Source of the DNA: Promethearchaeota archaeon Loki_b31
GTDB lineage: Archaea > Asgardarchaeota > Lokiarchaeia > Sigyniarchaeales > SOKP01
DNA length: 42,570 bases
Reading direction: 5' to 3'
Assembly (NCBI GenBank): GCA_005222975.1
Contig: NJBI01000001.1
Span: forward strand, 1-42,570
Shown: positions 32,410 to 42,454 of the stretch, one piece after another
How positions within the stretch are numbered: the first letter of the stretch is position 1
How the letters are laid out: each line of letters opens with the position of its first letter
Notes under the pieces: model-generated
Told to the model about the DNA's origin: nothing
Databases searched by the model: none
What the model saw: only the letters and a program-made list of their open reading frames with translations
Translations under genes and position numbers: made by a program

Positions 32410-33507
32410 TTAGATTTTGACAACAATGTTTTTTCTTGCTAGCAGCATTGCGATTCTTGCTTCTATAACAATTGGTAAAACGCCAACCAGAATCATAGTG
32501 AGTATGGGGTTTGCTATAAGAAAATCTCTATAACCATCTGCTAAAAAGCCAACATATTGATCGAAGATAAATGCTATAATGAACAAAAGTAGCATGTTTT
32601 TTCCCATTTCGGAAAGCACGGGGACTTTAAAATTCATTTTCTCAAATCCATAAAAGACTGCGATCAAGAATCCAGAAGCAGCTATTGCTAACAAAGCAAG
32701 AGAGGTTGTGGCGTCGTGATGCTCTGCGGATTGAATCCAGTCAAAGCAATAAAATGTTATAATCGCAATTGTAGACACTGGAAGAATTCTTTTCTTAAAC
32801 CCAACGTTAGGATCAATAGGATCAAGTTTGTACCATTGAGAAAAGCAAGTACCTGCTATCGCAATGGCGGCGTGATTAAGAGCGTTCCACGGAAATATTA
32901 GAGGTCCATCGACTGGTCCATAATGGTCAAAACCTGGGAGAAAATATAATGCAGCGTGTAAAATTAGTATGCCCATACATAAATAGATTCTATAATCCGC
33001 TTTTTTTGGAATAAGAAATACGCTTAAATAAGCTGCGAATGAGCCAATTGCCAGATTTGCGAGCGTTCCTTTGTATAGAACCTCATCCCAAGGAATAGAA
33101 CCTTCAAGGAGCAAACCCCCAATTAAACCGTCAGCCAATAAGGCTAAGCCATATAGAACAGCAACCCTTATAATACCGTGTTTCCACGCCGCGCCAATAC
33201 CTTTCTTATCTCTTCTACTAGTAAATGCGATAAAACCAACGTACCCTAATATAAACATGAATATTTGTTGGCCGATGTCTATAATAGTGATTATCGCTGG
33301 ATATCCTTTATAATATTGAAAACCATGGTTTAAAAGAGGGGGTCCTATTGGAGTAACACTACCTAAAAAATCACCCGATAACGGCCAAGTAATTACAGAG
33401 ACGATCAATAAAATAATAATTAAGCCCCGGAATTGATCTAACCACTCGTATCGTTTGTGTAATTGTTCCGTTCTTTCTGATTCAGCTTCAATCTTTTCTT
33501 CAGACAT
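32410..33507 (-). CDS. HGSNAT-like multi-pass membrane protein
   Basis: A 365-residue membrane protein with about 10 helices. YEWLDQFRGLIIILLIVSVI is the hallmark start of the heparan-glucosaminide N-acetyltransferase/DUF5009 group (R-x-x-S-L-D-x-F-R-G). Acyltransfer to an extracellular sugar is possible but not proven; the key histidine of the human enzyme cannot be placed here. The ATG at 33507 (MSEEK) is preferred over the upstream TTG at 33513. It is divergent from the MFS gene. Confidence 0.78.
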   Translation of the reverse strand: MSEEKIEAESERTEQLHKRYEWLDQFRGLIIILLIVSVITWPLSGDFLGSVTPIGPPLLNHGFQYYKGYPAIITIIDIGQQIFMFILGYVGFIAFTSRRDKKGIGAAWKHGIIRVAVLYGLALLADGLIGGLLLEGSIPWDEVLYKGTLANLAIGSFAAYLSVFLIPKKADYRIYLCMGILILHAALYFLPGFDHYGPVDGPLIFPWNALNHAAIAIAGTCFSQWYKLDPIDPNVGFKKRILPVSTIAIITFYCFDWIQSAEHHDATTSLALLAIAASGFLIAVFYGFEKMNFKVPVLSEMGKNMLLLFIIAFIFDQYVGFLADGYRDFLIANPILTMILVGVLPIVIEARIAMLLARKNIVVKI

Positions 33508-33803
33508 TTTCAATCATTTTTTTCGATTCATATTGATTAAATGTTAAGTTTTTTGTATGAGAATTTAAATAATTTATTTAACATTCATTTAAATAGAGAA
33601 TTATGGTTTTAGCAATGAAGATGTAATTTAAGTATACAAATTTTATAACATTTAATCTTCATATTATAAAATTAAAAAAAATACTGTAATTATTAGTTTT
33701 GATCGATATGAATTTAAAAATTTCGCTTTAAAAAAACTAACTTTATTATAAGATTACGACGAATTAAAATTAATTTTATAACTTTTATACATGTGAGCTA
33801 AAT

Positions 33804-35258
33804 ATGAAGAAAAGGGAGCTTATTTCGTTATTTTTCTTTTTATCTTTAATCTTAATCATTTTAATGGACAGTGCTTTATTCCTTCCTAATGAAGTTTTAA
33901 TTGCTGCAGATTTAGGTATATATTTTGATAGTATAGGGATCATCATTAGCGTCTATACAATCGTTAATGGAGTTTCGATACTTATGTTTGGTTATTTAAC
34001 AGATTTGATACAAAGAAAAAAGATTTTAATTTTTGCGGGGTGTTTATGGTCAATAACGGCGATACTACACATATTTATAGAAGAATTTTGGCAATTAATC
34101 CTTACTAGAATCGTTGCTGCGATTGCTGTAAGCGTAACAACTCCACTTGTAATTTCTTATTTAGCTGATATAATCTCATCGGATTCTCGTTCAAAATCTT
34201 TCGCCTTCTGGGGTTTAATATCATCTATTGGAAGTCTCGTTGCTGGAGCAATTGCTTTAGCGTTTAACGCGATTGACTATGGAGCGATTGAATTGTTAAG
34301 CATTCCTGAAAAAATTGACTTTATTGCCATTACTTATCCCGAATTTTTATACACATGGCGGTTACCGTACTTTTTCCTGGGAATTATTGCGCTTATTTTT
34401 ACTATACTGAATTTTTTTATTACCGTAGAACCTAAAAGAGCGGCAAAAGAGAAATCTTTAGAAAATGTTTTAACAAACGACGACATGCGCTATTCATATA
34501 AAATTAAATTTTCAGATTTGAAGTTTATTTTAAAAAGAAAGTCAAACTTCTTTTTAATGTTTAACTTTTTCGATGTTATTGCTTCCGGACTATTAGTAGC
34601 TTATATATTTCCTTATATTCAACTTGAAATTGGTGTTAATGTCGTTGATCTCAAGGTTATTATTTTATTATTGTTTGCGGTGGTGTTAGGATTAATCATT
34701 GGTCAGTTTGGGCTTGCACATTGGGGAGATAAAAAAGTTCAAAATGGAGATCTCTCTGGTAGGGTGAAGGTAGCGGTAATTTGTTCAATTTTAAATCTAC
34801 CATTTCTCTTATTTGCATTTGCGATGTCGCCTAATGTAACGAGCTCAACTTTCTTTTTTGGTGCTTTATTAGTCAACGATGTCGTATTTTGGGTTTTATG
34901 GTTAATTTATTGCATGTTTATAGGGCTTGGTCTTGCTTTTACAATGGGTATTGGTCCTAACTGGTATAGTTCTCTTATTGACATAAATTTTCCCGAAAAT
35001 CGCGGTACCGTGATTGCGGTGGGCTCCTTTATTGACACTATAGGGCGAGCATCAGGCGCCATTATTGGCGGCTTCGTGGTTACTATGACAGGTAGTTTTT
35101 CTGCTACAATTTTTTGGTCCACGCTAATTTTTGGACTAATTTCTATTTGCTTTTGGGTTCCACTTTTCTTTACTGCTGAAAAAGATTATTTAGAAATAAA
35201 TGAAATTATGAAAAAACGAGCGGTCTTGATAACCGATCAAGAAGTAAGAGACGAGTAA
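33804..35258 (+). CDS. MFS transporter
   Basis: A 484-residue secondary transporter with about 12 membrane helices. The N-half loop GYLTDLIQRKKILIFAG matches the major-facilitator signature G-x-L-x-D-x-x-x-R-(K/R), repeated in weaker form in the second half (GQFGLAHWGDKK). A cytosolic loop with charged residues (PKRAAKEKSLE) joins the halves, and a 25-residue cytosolic tail ends it. Substrate cannot be inferred. It ends 8 bp before the convergent taw2 gene. Confidence 0.88.
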   Translation: MKKRELISLFFFLSLILIILMDSALFLPNEVLIAADLGIYFDSIGIIISVYTIVNGVSILMFGYLTDLIQRKKILIFAGCLWSITAILHIFIEEFWQLILTRIVAAIAVSVTTPLVISYLADIISSDSRSKSFAFWGLISSIGSLVAGAIALAFNAIDYGAIELLSIPEKIDFIAITYPEFLYTWRLPYFFLGIIALIFTILNFFITVEPKRAAKEKSLENVLTNDDMRYSYKIKFSDLKFILKRKSNFFLMFNFFDVIASGLLVAYIFPYIQLEIGVNVVDLKVIILLLFAVVLGLIIGQFGLAHWGDKKVQNGDLSGRVKVAVICSILNLPFLLFAFAMSPNVTSSTFFFGALLVNDVVFWVLWLIYCMFIGLGLAFTMGIGPNWYSSLIDINFPENRGTVIAVGSFIDTIGRASGAIIGGFVVTMTGSFSATIFWSTLIFGLISICFWVPLFFTAEKDYLEINEIMKKRAVLITDQEVRDE

Positions 35259-35265
35259 AAGCATC

Positions 35266-36123
35266 CTAATCTTTAGATACTAAGATATCAACAACGATGT
35301 GGTATAAATGTGGACCATAACTTTTTACAAATCTTTTTGATAATAGCTTGCATTTATAATTACTCATTTCCGCAATTTCTTTAAATTCATTGAACAAACT
35401 TAGGTAATTTTCTTTCATAGCAACACCTTCATAATGAAAGGTTGTTCCACTCTCCTTTATTAAAGTTAAAGCCTCTTTAATAAAGTCTTTTGGAGCTGGA
35501 AAAACACCCATAATCACGCGGTCAGCTCTCACTCCAGATTTACTCAATTTAATAACCTCGGTTTTACTATCGCCATTAATTGGGATAATAATATTATCGA
35601 GACGATTAATTTTGATATTTTCAGTTAAAAATTTAAAGGATTCAAGGTTGAGTTCTATACTATATATTATTTTTGGCTTCGAATGTTTCGCGATTGGCAA
35701 AGAAAAGTATCCAATACCCGCGAACATGTCAACAATTACCTCATTTTCTTTTACTAATGTAGATAAAAATTTTCTTTCGTTCAGATTTCCCATACTAAAC
35801 ATTATCTTAGTAAAATCGAATCTATAGATAACTCCGTGTTCTTTATGTTCCACAATTGGATTATCTTCTCCCACTAAAAACACGATATTTTCTGGTGTTC
35901 TATATCTTCCTTTAATTTTGCCCATGTTTAAATAAACGGATTTAGTACTCGGTAAAAGTTCCATATACTTTTTTGCAATAAGGATTTTTTTTTCCAGCAA
36001 TACGGGATTTAATCTTATTATTATTACTCTACCTATAGATTGGAAACCTCGGGGAAGAACGGATAATTCTTCGTCGCTCAGTATTTCTCTTAACTTTTCC
36101 TTGAAGTTATCTTTAAATCCCAT
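35266..36123 (-). CDS. taw2: tRNA wybutosine aminocarboxypropyltransferase Taw2
   Basis: Class-I SAM enzyme that moves the aminocarboxypropyl group to 4-demethylwyosine at tRNA-Phe position 37. FSMGNLNER (109-117) is the Taw2/TYW2 substrate block, distinct from the Trm5 F-S-P-R form. DMFAGIGYFSLP (132-143) is motif I, with Glu157 in YSIELN. RVIMGVF (202-208) occupies the place of the catalytic N-x-P-Y of Trm5, again like Taw2. No Trm5 or Taw1 gene is next to it. At 285 residues it is of typical archaeal length. Confidence 0.85.
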   Translation of the reverse strand: MGFKDNFKEKLREILSDEELSVLPRGFQSIGRVIIIRLNPVLLEKKILIAKKYMELLPSTKSVYLNMGKIKGRYRTPENIVFLVGEDNPIVEHKEHGVIYRFDFTKIMFSMGNLNERKFLSTLVKENEVIVDMFAGIGYFSLPIAKHSKPKIIYSIELNLESFKFLTENIKINRLDNIIIPINGDSKTEVIKLSKSGVRADRVIMGVFPAPKDFIKEALTLIKESGTTFHYEGVAMKENYLSLFNEFKEIAEMSNYKCKLLSKRFVKSYGPHLYHIVVDILVSKD

Positions 36124-36273
36124 AAATGTTCAAAATTGTTAATTAATAAATTGAAACTAAAATCAAATCAAGTTAAATTATTATATTATATTATATCAAA
36201 CATATTATAATAATAGAAAATTTTACTATTATCTAAATATAAAATATGGTACTGAAAAATTAGTGGATAAAAA

Positions 36274-38133
36274 ATGACAAGTTTAAATGATAAAGAATAT
36301 TTAGTCGACGAGAATAAAGTATGGTTTACTGGAGGTTACTGGCCTGAAGGCGTTCCAAAGCAACTTAAGGACGTGGAAGGCATTGATATAACGCCGCTGT
36401 GGAAGGGATTTATTAAGTCTGCTGATGATTATGGAATATGGGATAGTGATATTTGTATATTTGCTTATGGTTCATACATGGAAAGAGTTAAACTAAGAAA
36501 ATTATTTGAGTACGCAAAAAAATTTGGTACATTCCTTTACCATACATTAGGTATCAGAAAAGGAGATGTCGTAGCAATTGATCTTCCTAATTCTATAAAT
36601 TTTGTTGTTGCCTATATGGGTTGTCAATATATTGGTGCAATTGTACAAGGTATTAATCCTACATATAAACCAATGGAGTTATTACATGCTCTAACAATGA
36701 CGAAGGCGAAAGTTTTAGTACTAATGGATATGCTATATATCGCAGGACCTGCTACTATCCTTCCAAAAACTAGCATAAAGTATTTAATACCTTCGAATTT
36801 TACCGATTTTTTAACTGCTGATGAGGAAACTATACAACAACTTGGAATTCCAAGTGCAAAAGATAAAATTCCTAGTGAAACAGAAGATTATAAAGTTTAT
36901 TGGATGAATCAAATAATTAAAGAAACCGAACCAAAAGATATTACCGTAGATATAGACCCATGGGCCGATCCCGCAGTATATCTTATGACAGGTGGAACAA
37001 CGGGGTTACCCAAAGTCGCTATGCTTAGTCATGCAAATCTCATCTCAAATTTATATATGATTAAACCGTGGACAAATCTCGAACCAGGTATGGTAACAAT
37101 TGGCAGCATACCTTTTTTCCATAGTTTTGGGTTAACATGTGTTATGTCGGGAGCTTTATCTTTAGGAATGCAAATGCTTCTATTTCCAAAGCCCCCTTCA
37201 GACGATGTTTTATCCGAGACAATAAATAAAATTGATGCCCCTCAAGGTATTATATATACTGGCGTTGAAATGCTATTTAAGAGATTGACTGATTATGTAG
37301 ACGAACTGGGCGTTGAGGCGTATAAAAAGAAGTATGATTTTACGGAAAAATTAAAATATGCTACACAAGGAGCGGGACCTCTCCACGATTATGTTCGCAT
37401 TCCTTTTGAAAATATCTTTTGCCCGATACGAGTTGGTTATGGTTTAACAGAAACATCTCCTGTAGTAAGTATAGCACCATTTTGGGGCCCAAATAAGTCT
37501 GGAAAGTTAGGATTACCCATCCCTGGTACCGATTGGGCTATTTTTGATTCCGAAAATTTTGAAGCTGGACCAATTTGCGATGGAACTCTTGAAAAAAATA
37601 ATTTTGGCGTAGAACATACAGGTGAAATCTGTGTTGCAGGCCCTCAAATCATGCTGGGTTATTTAGGAAAACAAAAGGAACTGGAAGATAACCTTAAAAT
37701 GTGGGGTGGAAAACGCTGGCTACTTACGGGAGATATTGGATTTATGGACGAGCACGGTTTCTGTGAAATAAGAGATAGGAAGAAATCGCTAATTAAAGTT
37801 TCTGGTCATTCTGTATATCCAAAAGAAGTCGAGGAATTAATGGGACACCATCCTGCAATAGATCAAGTTGCTGTAGCTGGATTGCCAGACGAAAGTACTG
37901 GTGAAAAGGTGAAAGCATGGGTCATATTAAAGAAAGGGTTTAAAGTTGGAAAGAATATCGAAGTAGAAGATATTAAGAAATGGTGCTTGGAAAATATGGC
38001 CAAATGGAAGAGCCCAAGACTAGTCGAGGTCGCTCGAAAACTCCCCGTGTCAATAACTGGAAAAGTACAGAGAAGAGAACTCCAAGAAAAAGATATAACA
38101 AAAATGGAAAGCGGAAAAGAAATAAAAGGTTAA
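36274..38133 (+). CDS. AMP-forming acyl-CoA synthetase
   Basis: A 619-residue adenylating enzyme. The P-loop TGGTTGLPK lies at about 239-247, GYGLTETSP at ~388-396, TGDIGFMDEHGF at ~485 and the C-terminal catalytic lysine in SITGKVQRRE near residue 600. The long N-terminal part (VWFTGGYWPEGVPKQ) and domain order suggest a medium/long-chain or aromatic acyl-CoA ligase; substrate unknown. GTGGAT-type ribosome site before ATG. Converges with the sugar kinase gene after 27 bp. Confidence 0.9.
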   Translation: MTSLNDKEYLVDENKVWFTGGYWPEGVPKQLKDVEGIDITPLWKGFIKSADDYGIWDSDICIFAYGSYMERVKLRKLFEYAKKFGTFLYHTLGIRKGDVVAIDLPNSINFVVAYMGCQYIGAIVQGINPTYKPMELLHALTMTKAKVLVLMDMLYIAGPATILPKTSIKYLIPSNFTDFLTADEETIQQLGIPSAKDKIPSETEDYKVYWMNQIIKETEPKDITVDIDPWADPAVYLMTGGTTGLPKVAMLSHANLISNLYMIKPWTNLEPGMVTIGSIPFFHSFGLTCVMSGALSLGMQMLLFPKPPSDDVLSETINKIDAPQGIIYTGVEMLFKRLTDYVDELGVEAYKKKYDFTEKLKYATQGAGPLHDYVRIPFENIFCPIRVGYGLTETSPVVSIAPFWGPNKSGKLGLPIPGTDWAIFDSENFEAGPICDGTLEKNNFGVEHTGEICVAGPQIMLGYLGKQKELEDNLKMWGGKRWLLTGDIGFMDEHGFCEIRDRKKSLIKVSGHSVYPKEVEELMGHHPAIDQVAVAGLPDESTGEKVKAWVILKKGFKVGKNIEVEDIKKWCLENMAKWKSPRLVEVARKLPVSITGKVQRRELQEKDITKMESGKEIKG

Positions 38134-38160
38134 TTTTTATAATAATTTTTTTTTTAAATA

Positions 38161-39786
38161 TTATTCATTCAAGCGTTTATACATTTTTTTCATAATTTTA
38201 TATATGTTTACATATTCACTAAAAAGCTTGTCGTATATAGCTCTGTTTTCTGAATTTGGTTTAAAGACATTTGAATATTCGATTAATTCGGGGATTTGGT
38301 CCCAAGTAAGGTACCCCAGCCCAACTGAAGCCATAAATGCAGCTCCGCGAGCATTTGTTTGTATTGGATCTTTAACTTGTTTAATTGTTCTATCGAGAAC
38401 ATCGGCGAAAATTTGACACCAAATTTTACTATTAGCTCCGCCACCAATTATACTCACTTCTGGTATAACAATGTCTTTTTTTATCATTCCTGGAGTATCT
38501 TTTATTTTCCTTTTTTGGATAAATTTCTCAAGATAAATAAACAACCATTTTATATTATAAGCGACACCTTCAAATATGGCTCTAATCAAATGCTCTCTTG
38601 ACATCTCTAAAGAAAGGTTATAAAATCCGCCTCTAATTGTGTGATCATCAACAGGTGATCTTTCTCCAATAAGCCAAGGGGTAAAAATAAGATTATTTGA
38701 ACCAGCAGGTACATTTTCTACCATTCTATCAAAAATTTTATAAACATCTGGTACAGCTTCTTCTCTTAACAATTCATCTTTATGATATAAAATTTTATCC
38801 CTTAGAAATGACAATGCTCCTCCAGCAATTTCCTGCTCATCAATTACCATATATCTACCAGGGATTCCCGACACAATTGCTCCAATGCTATGAAATATAT
38901 CTGTCTTTTTAAAAGGAATGTGGCAAATTACCCAGTCACTCGTACCAATATAAATATGTGTATCATAATCTTTGACAGCACCCGACCCGATTGCAGCGGA
39001 TGGAACATCAGGAGCTCCTGCTATAACTTTAACATTCTTTTCCAATCCTAATTCATCAGCAACTTCTTTTGTTATTGGACCCAGAATGTCAGTAGAATTT
39101 ACTAATTCAGAGGGTAATTTACTCTGATCTAATTTACACATTTTAATTAATTTTTTAGAATATTTTATTCTATTAATCTTTCTTATATCTGTTAACCAAT
39201 GTACTCCTATAGTTGTATAAGAAGAAGCAAACTTACCAGTTAATTTTAGATTTATATAATCTTGTGGTTCCAAAAACATGTAAGTTTTATCGTAAATTTC
39301 TGAATATTCGTTTTTTATAAATAACATATGTGCTATAGGATCCTTACCGCTCAAACCAGGAGCTCCACCAGTTCTTTTTACCCATTTTAACGCTTTTATT
39401 AGATTTATTCCAGAGAATTTTATTAAACCTTTGTAAATATTTTTTATATATGGAGCTCCTCGCGTATCCATCCATATTATCGCATTCATTAAATGATTTC
39501 CATTCTTATCTAAAGGTATTGTACCACTCCATTGACTCGTATTACAAACACCTACAATATCTTCAACTGAGACGAATCCACCATCTATAACTTTTTTAGA
39601 TGTTTTGAGAATGGCATTCCACCAATCGTTTGGGTCCTGTTCAACCCCGCCTCCCTTTTCTATGTGTAAAGGAACTTCTTGAAATGCCCAATCGACAACT
39701 TCACCATGGGTTGAGACTATAGCGGTCTTAGGTCCACCTGTACCATGATCAATTGCAAGAATATATTTTTTTTGTGAGTCTGACAT
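38161..39786 (-). CDS. FGGY-family carbohydrate kinase
   Basis: A 541-residue sugar kinase of the xylulokinase/glycerol kinase family. The phosphate-1 loop ILAIDHGTGGPKTAIV (about 9-24) carries the first ATP-binding motif, NTSQWSGTIPLD the substrate region, and GAPDVPSAAIGSGAV the catalytic aspartate. IIGGGANSKIWCQIFADVL and NARGAAFMASVGLG are C-terminal hallmarks. Substrate not determined. Together with the divergent aminotransferase, DUF2804 and acyl-CoA ligase genes it may act in one catabolic route, but that is inference. Confidence 0.88.
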   Translation of the reverse strand: MSDSQKKYILAIDHGTGGPKTAIVSTHGEVVDWAFQEVPLHIEKGGGVEQDPNDWWNAILKTSKKVIDGGFVSVEDIVGVCNTSQWSGTIPLDKNGNHLMNAIIWMDTRGAPYIKNIYKGLIKFSGINLIKALKWVKRTGGAPGLSGKDPIAHMLFIKNEYSEIYDKTYMFLEPQDYINLKLTGKFASSYTTIGVHWLTDIRKINRIKYSKKLIKMCKLDQSKLPSELVNSTDILGPITKEVADELGLEKNVKVIAGAPDVPSAAIGSGAVKDYDTHIYIGTSDWVICHIPFKKTDIFHSIGAIVSGIPGRYMVIDEQEIAGGALSFLRDKILYHKDELLREEAVPDVYKIFDRMVENVPAGSNNLIFTPWLIGERSPVDDHTIRGGFYNLSLEMSREHLIRAIFEGVAYNIKWLFIYLEKFIQKRKIKDTPGMIKKDIVIPEVSIIGGGANSKIWCQIFADVLDRTIKQVKDPIQTNARGAAFMASVGLGYLTWDQIPELIEYSNVFKPNSENRAIYDKLFSEYVNIYKIMKKMYKRLNE

Positions 39787-39908
39787 ATTAAATATAAATG
39801 TTCTTAAGGTAAATAAAGATTTTTTTATGTAAGGCTTTCCTATTTAAATTAAGTCTTTTTAATTGACTATACTATTTAATAATTTAAAGAATTTTTTGGG
39901 GATTTTTT

Positions 39909-41306
39909 ATGGAATATGAGGAAAAAATAGCTAAAATTAAAAATATTGTTGATTTGCCTATTAGTAAATTTAAACCCGAAGAATTGAAGGGAATCATTGA
40001 GAGATACGAAAAAAATCACAAGAAATCTAAAGAGGCTTTTGAAAGGGCAAAAAAAATCATACCAGGGGGCGTAGAACATAATCTTGCTTTTAATTACCCT
40101 TTTCCTTTAGCTAGTAAAAGGGTTTTTGATTGTTATATGGAAACTGTAGACGACGTTATATTAACAGATTTCTTAATGGATGGAGGACCAATAATTCTTG
40201 GTCATAATCACCCTATTTTAACCGAAAAGATTATTGAAGTTATAAGAGAAATTGGTCCATGTCACGGAATAACTCACAAATACGAATATCTTGCTGCTGA
40301 AGAACTTCAGAAACATTTTCCATCTTGTGAAGTTATAAGATGGCTTCAAACTGGAACAGAAGCAGATATGCTTGCTATAAGGATTGCCAGAGTTGCTACA
40401 AATCGTAAATGGGTTATTAAAATAGGTGGCAGTTATCACGGATGGTCAGATCAATTGGTTTACGATATGCACGTTCCTGGAACAAAACTATTAGAATCTC
40501 ATGGGATTCCAAAATCAATATTTAAATGGATTGATTCTTGTCCTCCCAACGACATTGAAGTATTACGTCAGATGTTTAAGGAGAAGCGCAAAGTAGCTGC
40601 CGTAATCATCGAACCTATGGGAGGTGAGTCAGGGGCCAATCCTGTGAGACCTGGTTTTAATAAGGAAGTAGAAGAATTGTGCCATGAAAATGGAGCATTA
40701 TTGATTTCAGACGAAGTTGTGTGTGCTTTTAGGTTACATATGGGTGGGGGTCAAGCATATTACGGTTATACTCCGGATTTGTCTGTTTTTGGAAAAATTG
40801 TAGGACATGGGTATCCTTCTGCAGCCGCTATTGGTGGTAAGAAAGAGATTATGCGCTTTTGTGCAGCAGGAGTGGGTGGTGGTAAAAGAGCTTATAGTGG
40901 AGGGACATTAGCAGCAAATCCTTTAACATGTGCCGCTGCTTATCATGCGATGAAATTAGTTGAGGAAACGGGTGCAACAGAAAAAGCTGGAAAGGCAGGA
41001 GCCCGATTAGCAAATGGATTAAATGAAGTTTTCGCTAAATATGAATTACCGTGGTTTTCATATAATCTTGGCGGTACAGTTCATTTTCACACCTCGTGCC
41101 TTTTTGGTTTAAGTTTTGACATTTCTGAACAAGTAGGTCAGCTCCCGTCAAGAAAAAAGTTTATGGAACATATTGGTGCCGCTTTAGTGGATCAAGAAAT
41201 AATTTCCGTGGCTGGGAGTAGATTTTACATGTGTATTCTCCACTCTGACGAAATTGTAGACGAGACTATCGAAAAAATAGACCGTATCTGTCAGAAAATA
41301 GAATAA
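39909..41306 (+). CDS. class III aminotransferase, GSA-aminomutase-like
   Basis: A 465-residue PLP enzyme of fold type I. IKIGGSYHGWSD, then IIEPMGGESGANPVRPGF, SDEVVCAFR and SVFGKIVGHGYPSAA give the cofactor sites; the Schiff-base lysine is in FGKIVG near residue 295. The pattern is closest to glutamate-1-semialdehyde 2,1-aminomutase, but an N-terminal extension of about 40 residues and the lack of any heme gene nearby argue for another amino substrate. GGGGA before ATG supports the start. It begins 122 bp from the divergent FGGY kinase gene. Confidence 0.85.
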   Translation: MEYEEKIAKIKNIVDLPISKFKPEELKGIIERYEKNHKKSKEAFERAKKIIPGGVEHNLAFNYPFPLASKRVFDCYMETVDDVILTDFLMDGGPIILGHNHPILTEKIIEVIREIGPCHGITHKYEYLAAEELQKHFPSCEVIRWLQTGTEADMLAIRIARVATNRKWVIKIGGSYHGWSDQLVYDMHVPGTKLLESHGIPKSIFKWIDSCPPNDIEVLRQMFKEKRKVAAVIIEPMGGESGANPVRPGFNKEVEELCHENGALLISDEVVCAFRLHMGGGQAYYGYTPDLSVFGKIVGHGYPSAAAIGGKKEIMRFCAAGVGGGKRAYSGGTLAANPLTCAAAYHAMKLVEETGATEKAGKAGARLANGLNEVFAKYELPWFSYNLGGTVHFHTSCLFGLSFDISEQVGQLPSRKKFMEHIGAALVDQEIISVAGSRFYMCILHSDEIVDETIEKIDRICQKIE

Positions 41307-41416
41307 TATTATATAATTTTTTTTAAAATTTTTAAAAGTAGGAAAAACAAACAAAAAACTTTATTTTCTCTAAACTCGAAATATTAATATTCTTAAACAA
41401 ATTTAAAGTGAAAGTT

Positions 41417-42454
41417 ATGGGTAATCAAAATGAGATAACAGAACCGTCAAATTTATTTAACGACGTTGGTTCGCTTGTTCAACGCGGATGGGCAAGAAAA
41501 CCTTTATTAAAATACAATAAGGAAAAAATAGGTAAAGGTTGGACGAGAATAAAAGAATGGGACCATTTTTCTGTGTTAAACAAGGACTTCGGATTTCAGT
41601 TAACTATAGGGGATATAGGGTATTTGACTCAAATGAGTTATGTATGGCTCGATTTTAAAAGCAGGAAAAGAGACGGTAAAGGTTTGTTTAAATTCTTTAC
41701 AAAATCTAAAGTTCTTCCCTTAAACTCTTTAGAAGACAGCGTTATTGAGTTTCCAACCAAAAAATTTAACGCTACCATCTCGAAACAAGGCAATAAACGA
41801 ATTCTTACTATTGACGACCCCTCGTTTCAAAATAAGGGGATAAAAGGTACAATCACATTCCATGACGATCCAAAAATGGATAATACTGTGGTCGTGACTG
41901 GATATGACGATCCAAGGTTGTTTTACTACAACCATAAGATTAATTACATGCCTGCAGAAGGCTCTATTGCGATTGGAGATAAATCGTATACCTTTGAACC
42001 TGAAACATCTTTTGGACTCATGGACTGGGGGCGCGGGATATGGCCTTATAAAACGCGTTGGCTCTGGGGTTCTGGTTGTGGACTTGTCTCTGGAGTGCCG
42101 GTTGCTTTTAACATAGGCTATGGTTTCGGTTTAGTCGGTAGTAAAGAAGGTGCAACCCATACAGAAAACATCATTTTCTATGATGGAAAAGCTCATAAAA
42201 TTGATGAGATTACATTTCACCACGAAAATAGGGATCCTACAAAGCCCTGGAAGTTTACGAGCAACGATAATAGGTTTAATATGGTTTTGGAACCTATCAT
42301 ACCACATCGCGAAAAAATGAATTTTGGATTAATTTATCTTAACTCTTCCTTGATGCATGGTTTTTTTTCTGGCGAGCTAATTTTAGATAATGGAGAAAAG
42401 ATTCATATTGAAAAGATGTTAGGTCACGCTGAAGACATTTATTGGCGCTGGTAA
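41417..42454 (+). CDS. DUF2804 family protein
   Basis: A 345-residue protein with the features of DUF2804: EPSNLFNDVGSLVQRGWAR near the start, then FGLMDWGRGIWPYKTRWLWGSG (about residues 196-217) and IGYGFG. The family has a calycin/lipocalin-like beta fold related to secreted carotenoid-type hydratases; no enzymatic role is established. ATG at 41417 is chosen because GTGA lies five bases upstream; a GTG at 41408 would add three residues but is itself the ribosome-site sequence. It follows the aminotransferase by 110 bp on the same strand. The last 116 bases of the window hold no gene. Confidence 0.85.
   Translation: MGNQNEITEPSNLFNDVGSLVQRGWARKPLLKYNKEKIGKGWTRIKEWDHFSVLNKDFGFQLTIGDIGYLTQMSYVWLDFKSRKRDGKGLFKFFTKSKVLPLNSLEDSVIEFPTKKFNATISKQGNKRILTIDDPSFQNKGIKGTITFHDDPKMDNTVVVTGYDDPRLFYYNHKINYMPAEGSIAIGDKSYTFEPETSFGLMDWGRGIWPYKTRWLWGSGCGLVSGVPVAFNIGYGFGLVGSKEGATHTENIIFYDGKAHKIDEITFHHENRDPTKPWKFTSNDNRFNMVLEPIIPHREKMNFGLIYLNSSLMHGFFSGELILDNGEKIHIEKMLGHAEDIYWRW

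Noticed and set aside
33604..33655. operator with ATGAAGAT...ATCTTCAT arms
   Set aside because: Eight-base arms 34 bases apart in AT-rich DNA are too weak to call.
39909..41306. true HemL of tetrapyrrole synthesis
   Set aside because: Similarity is to the fold and cofactor site; an N-terminal extension and lack of hem genes leave the substrate open.
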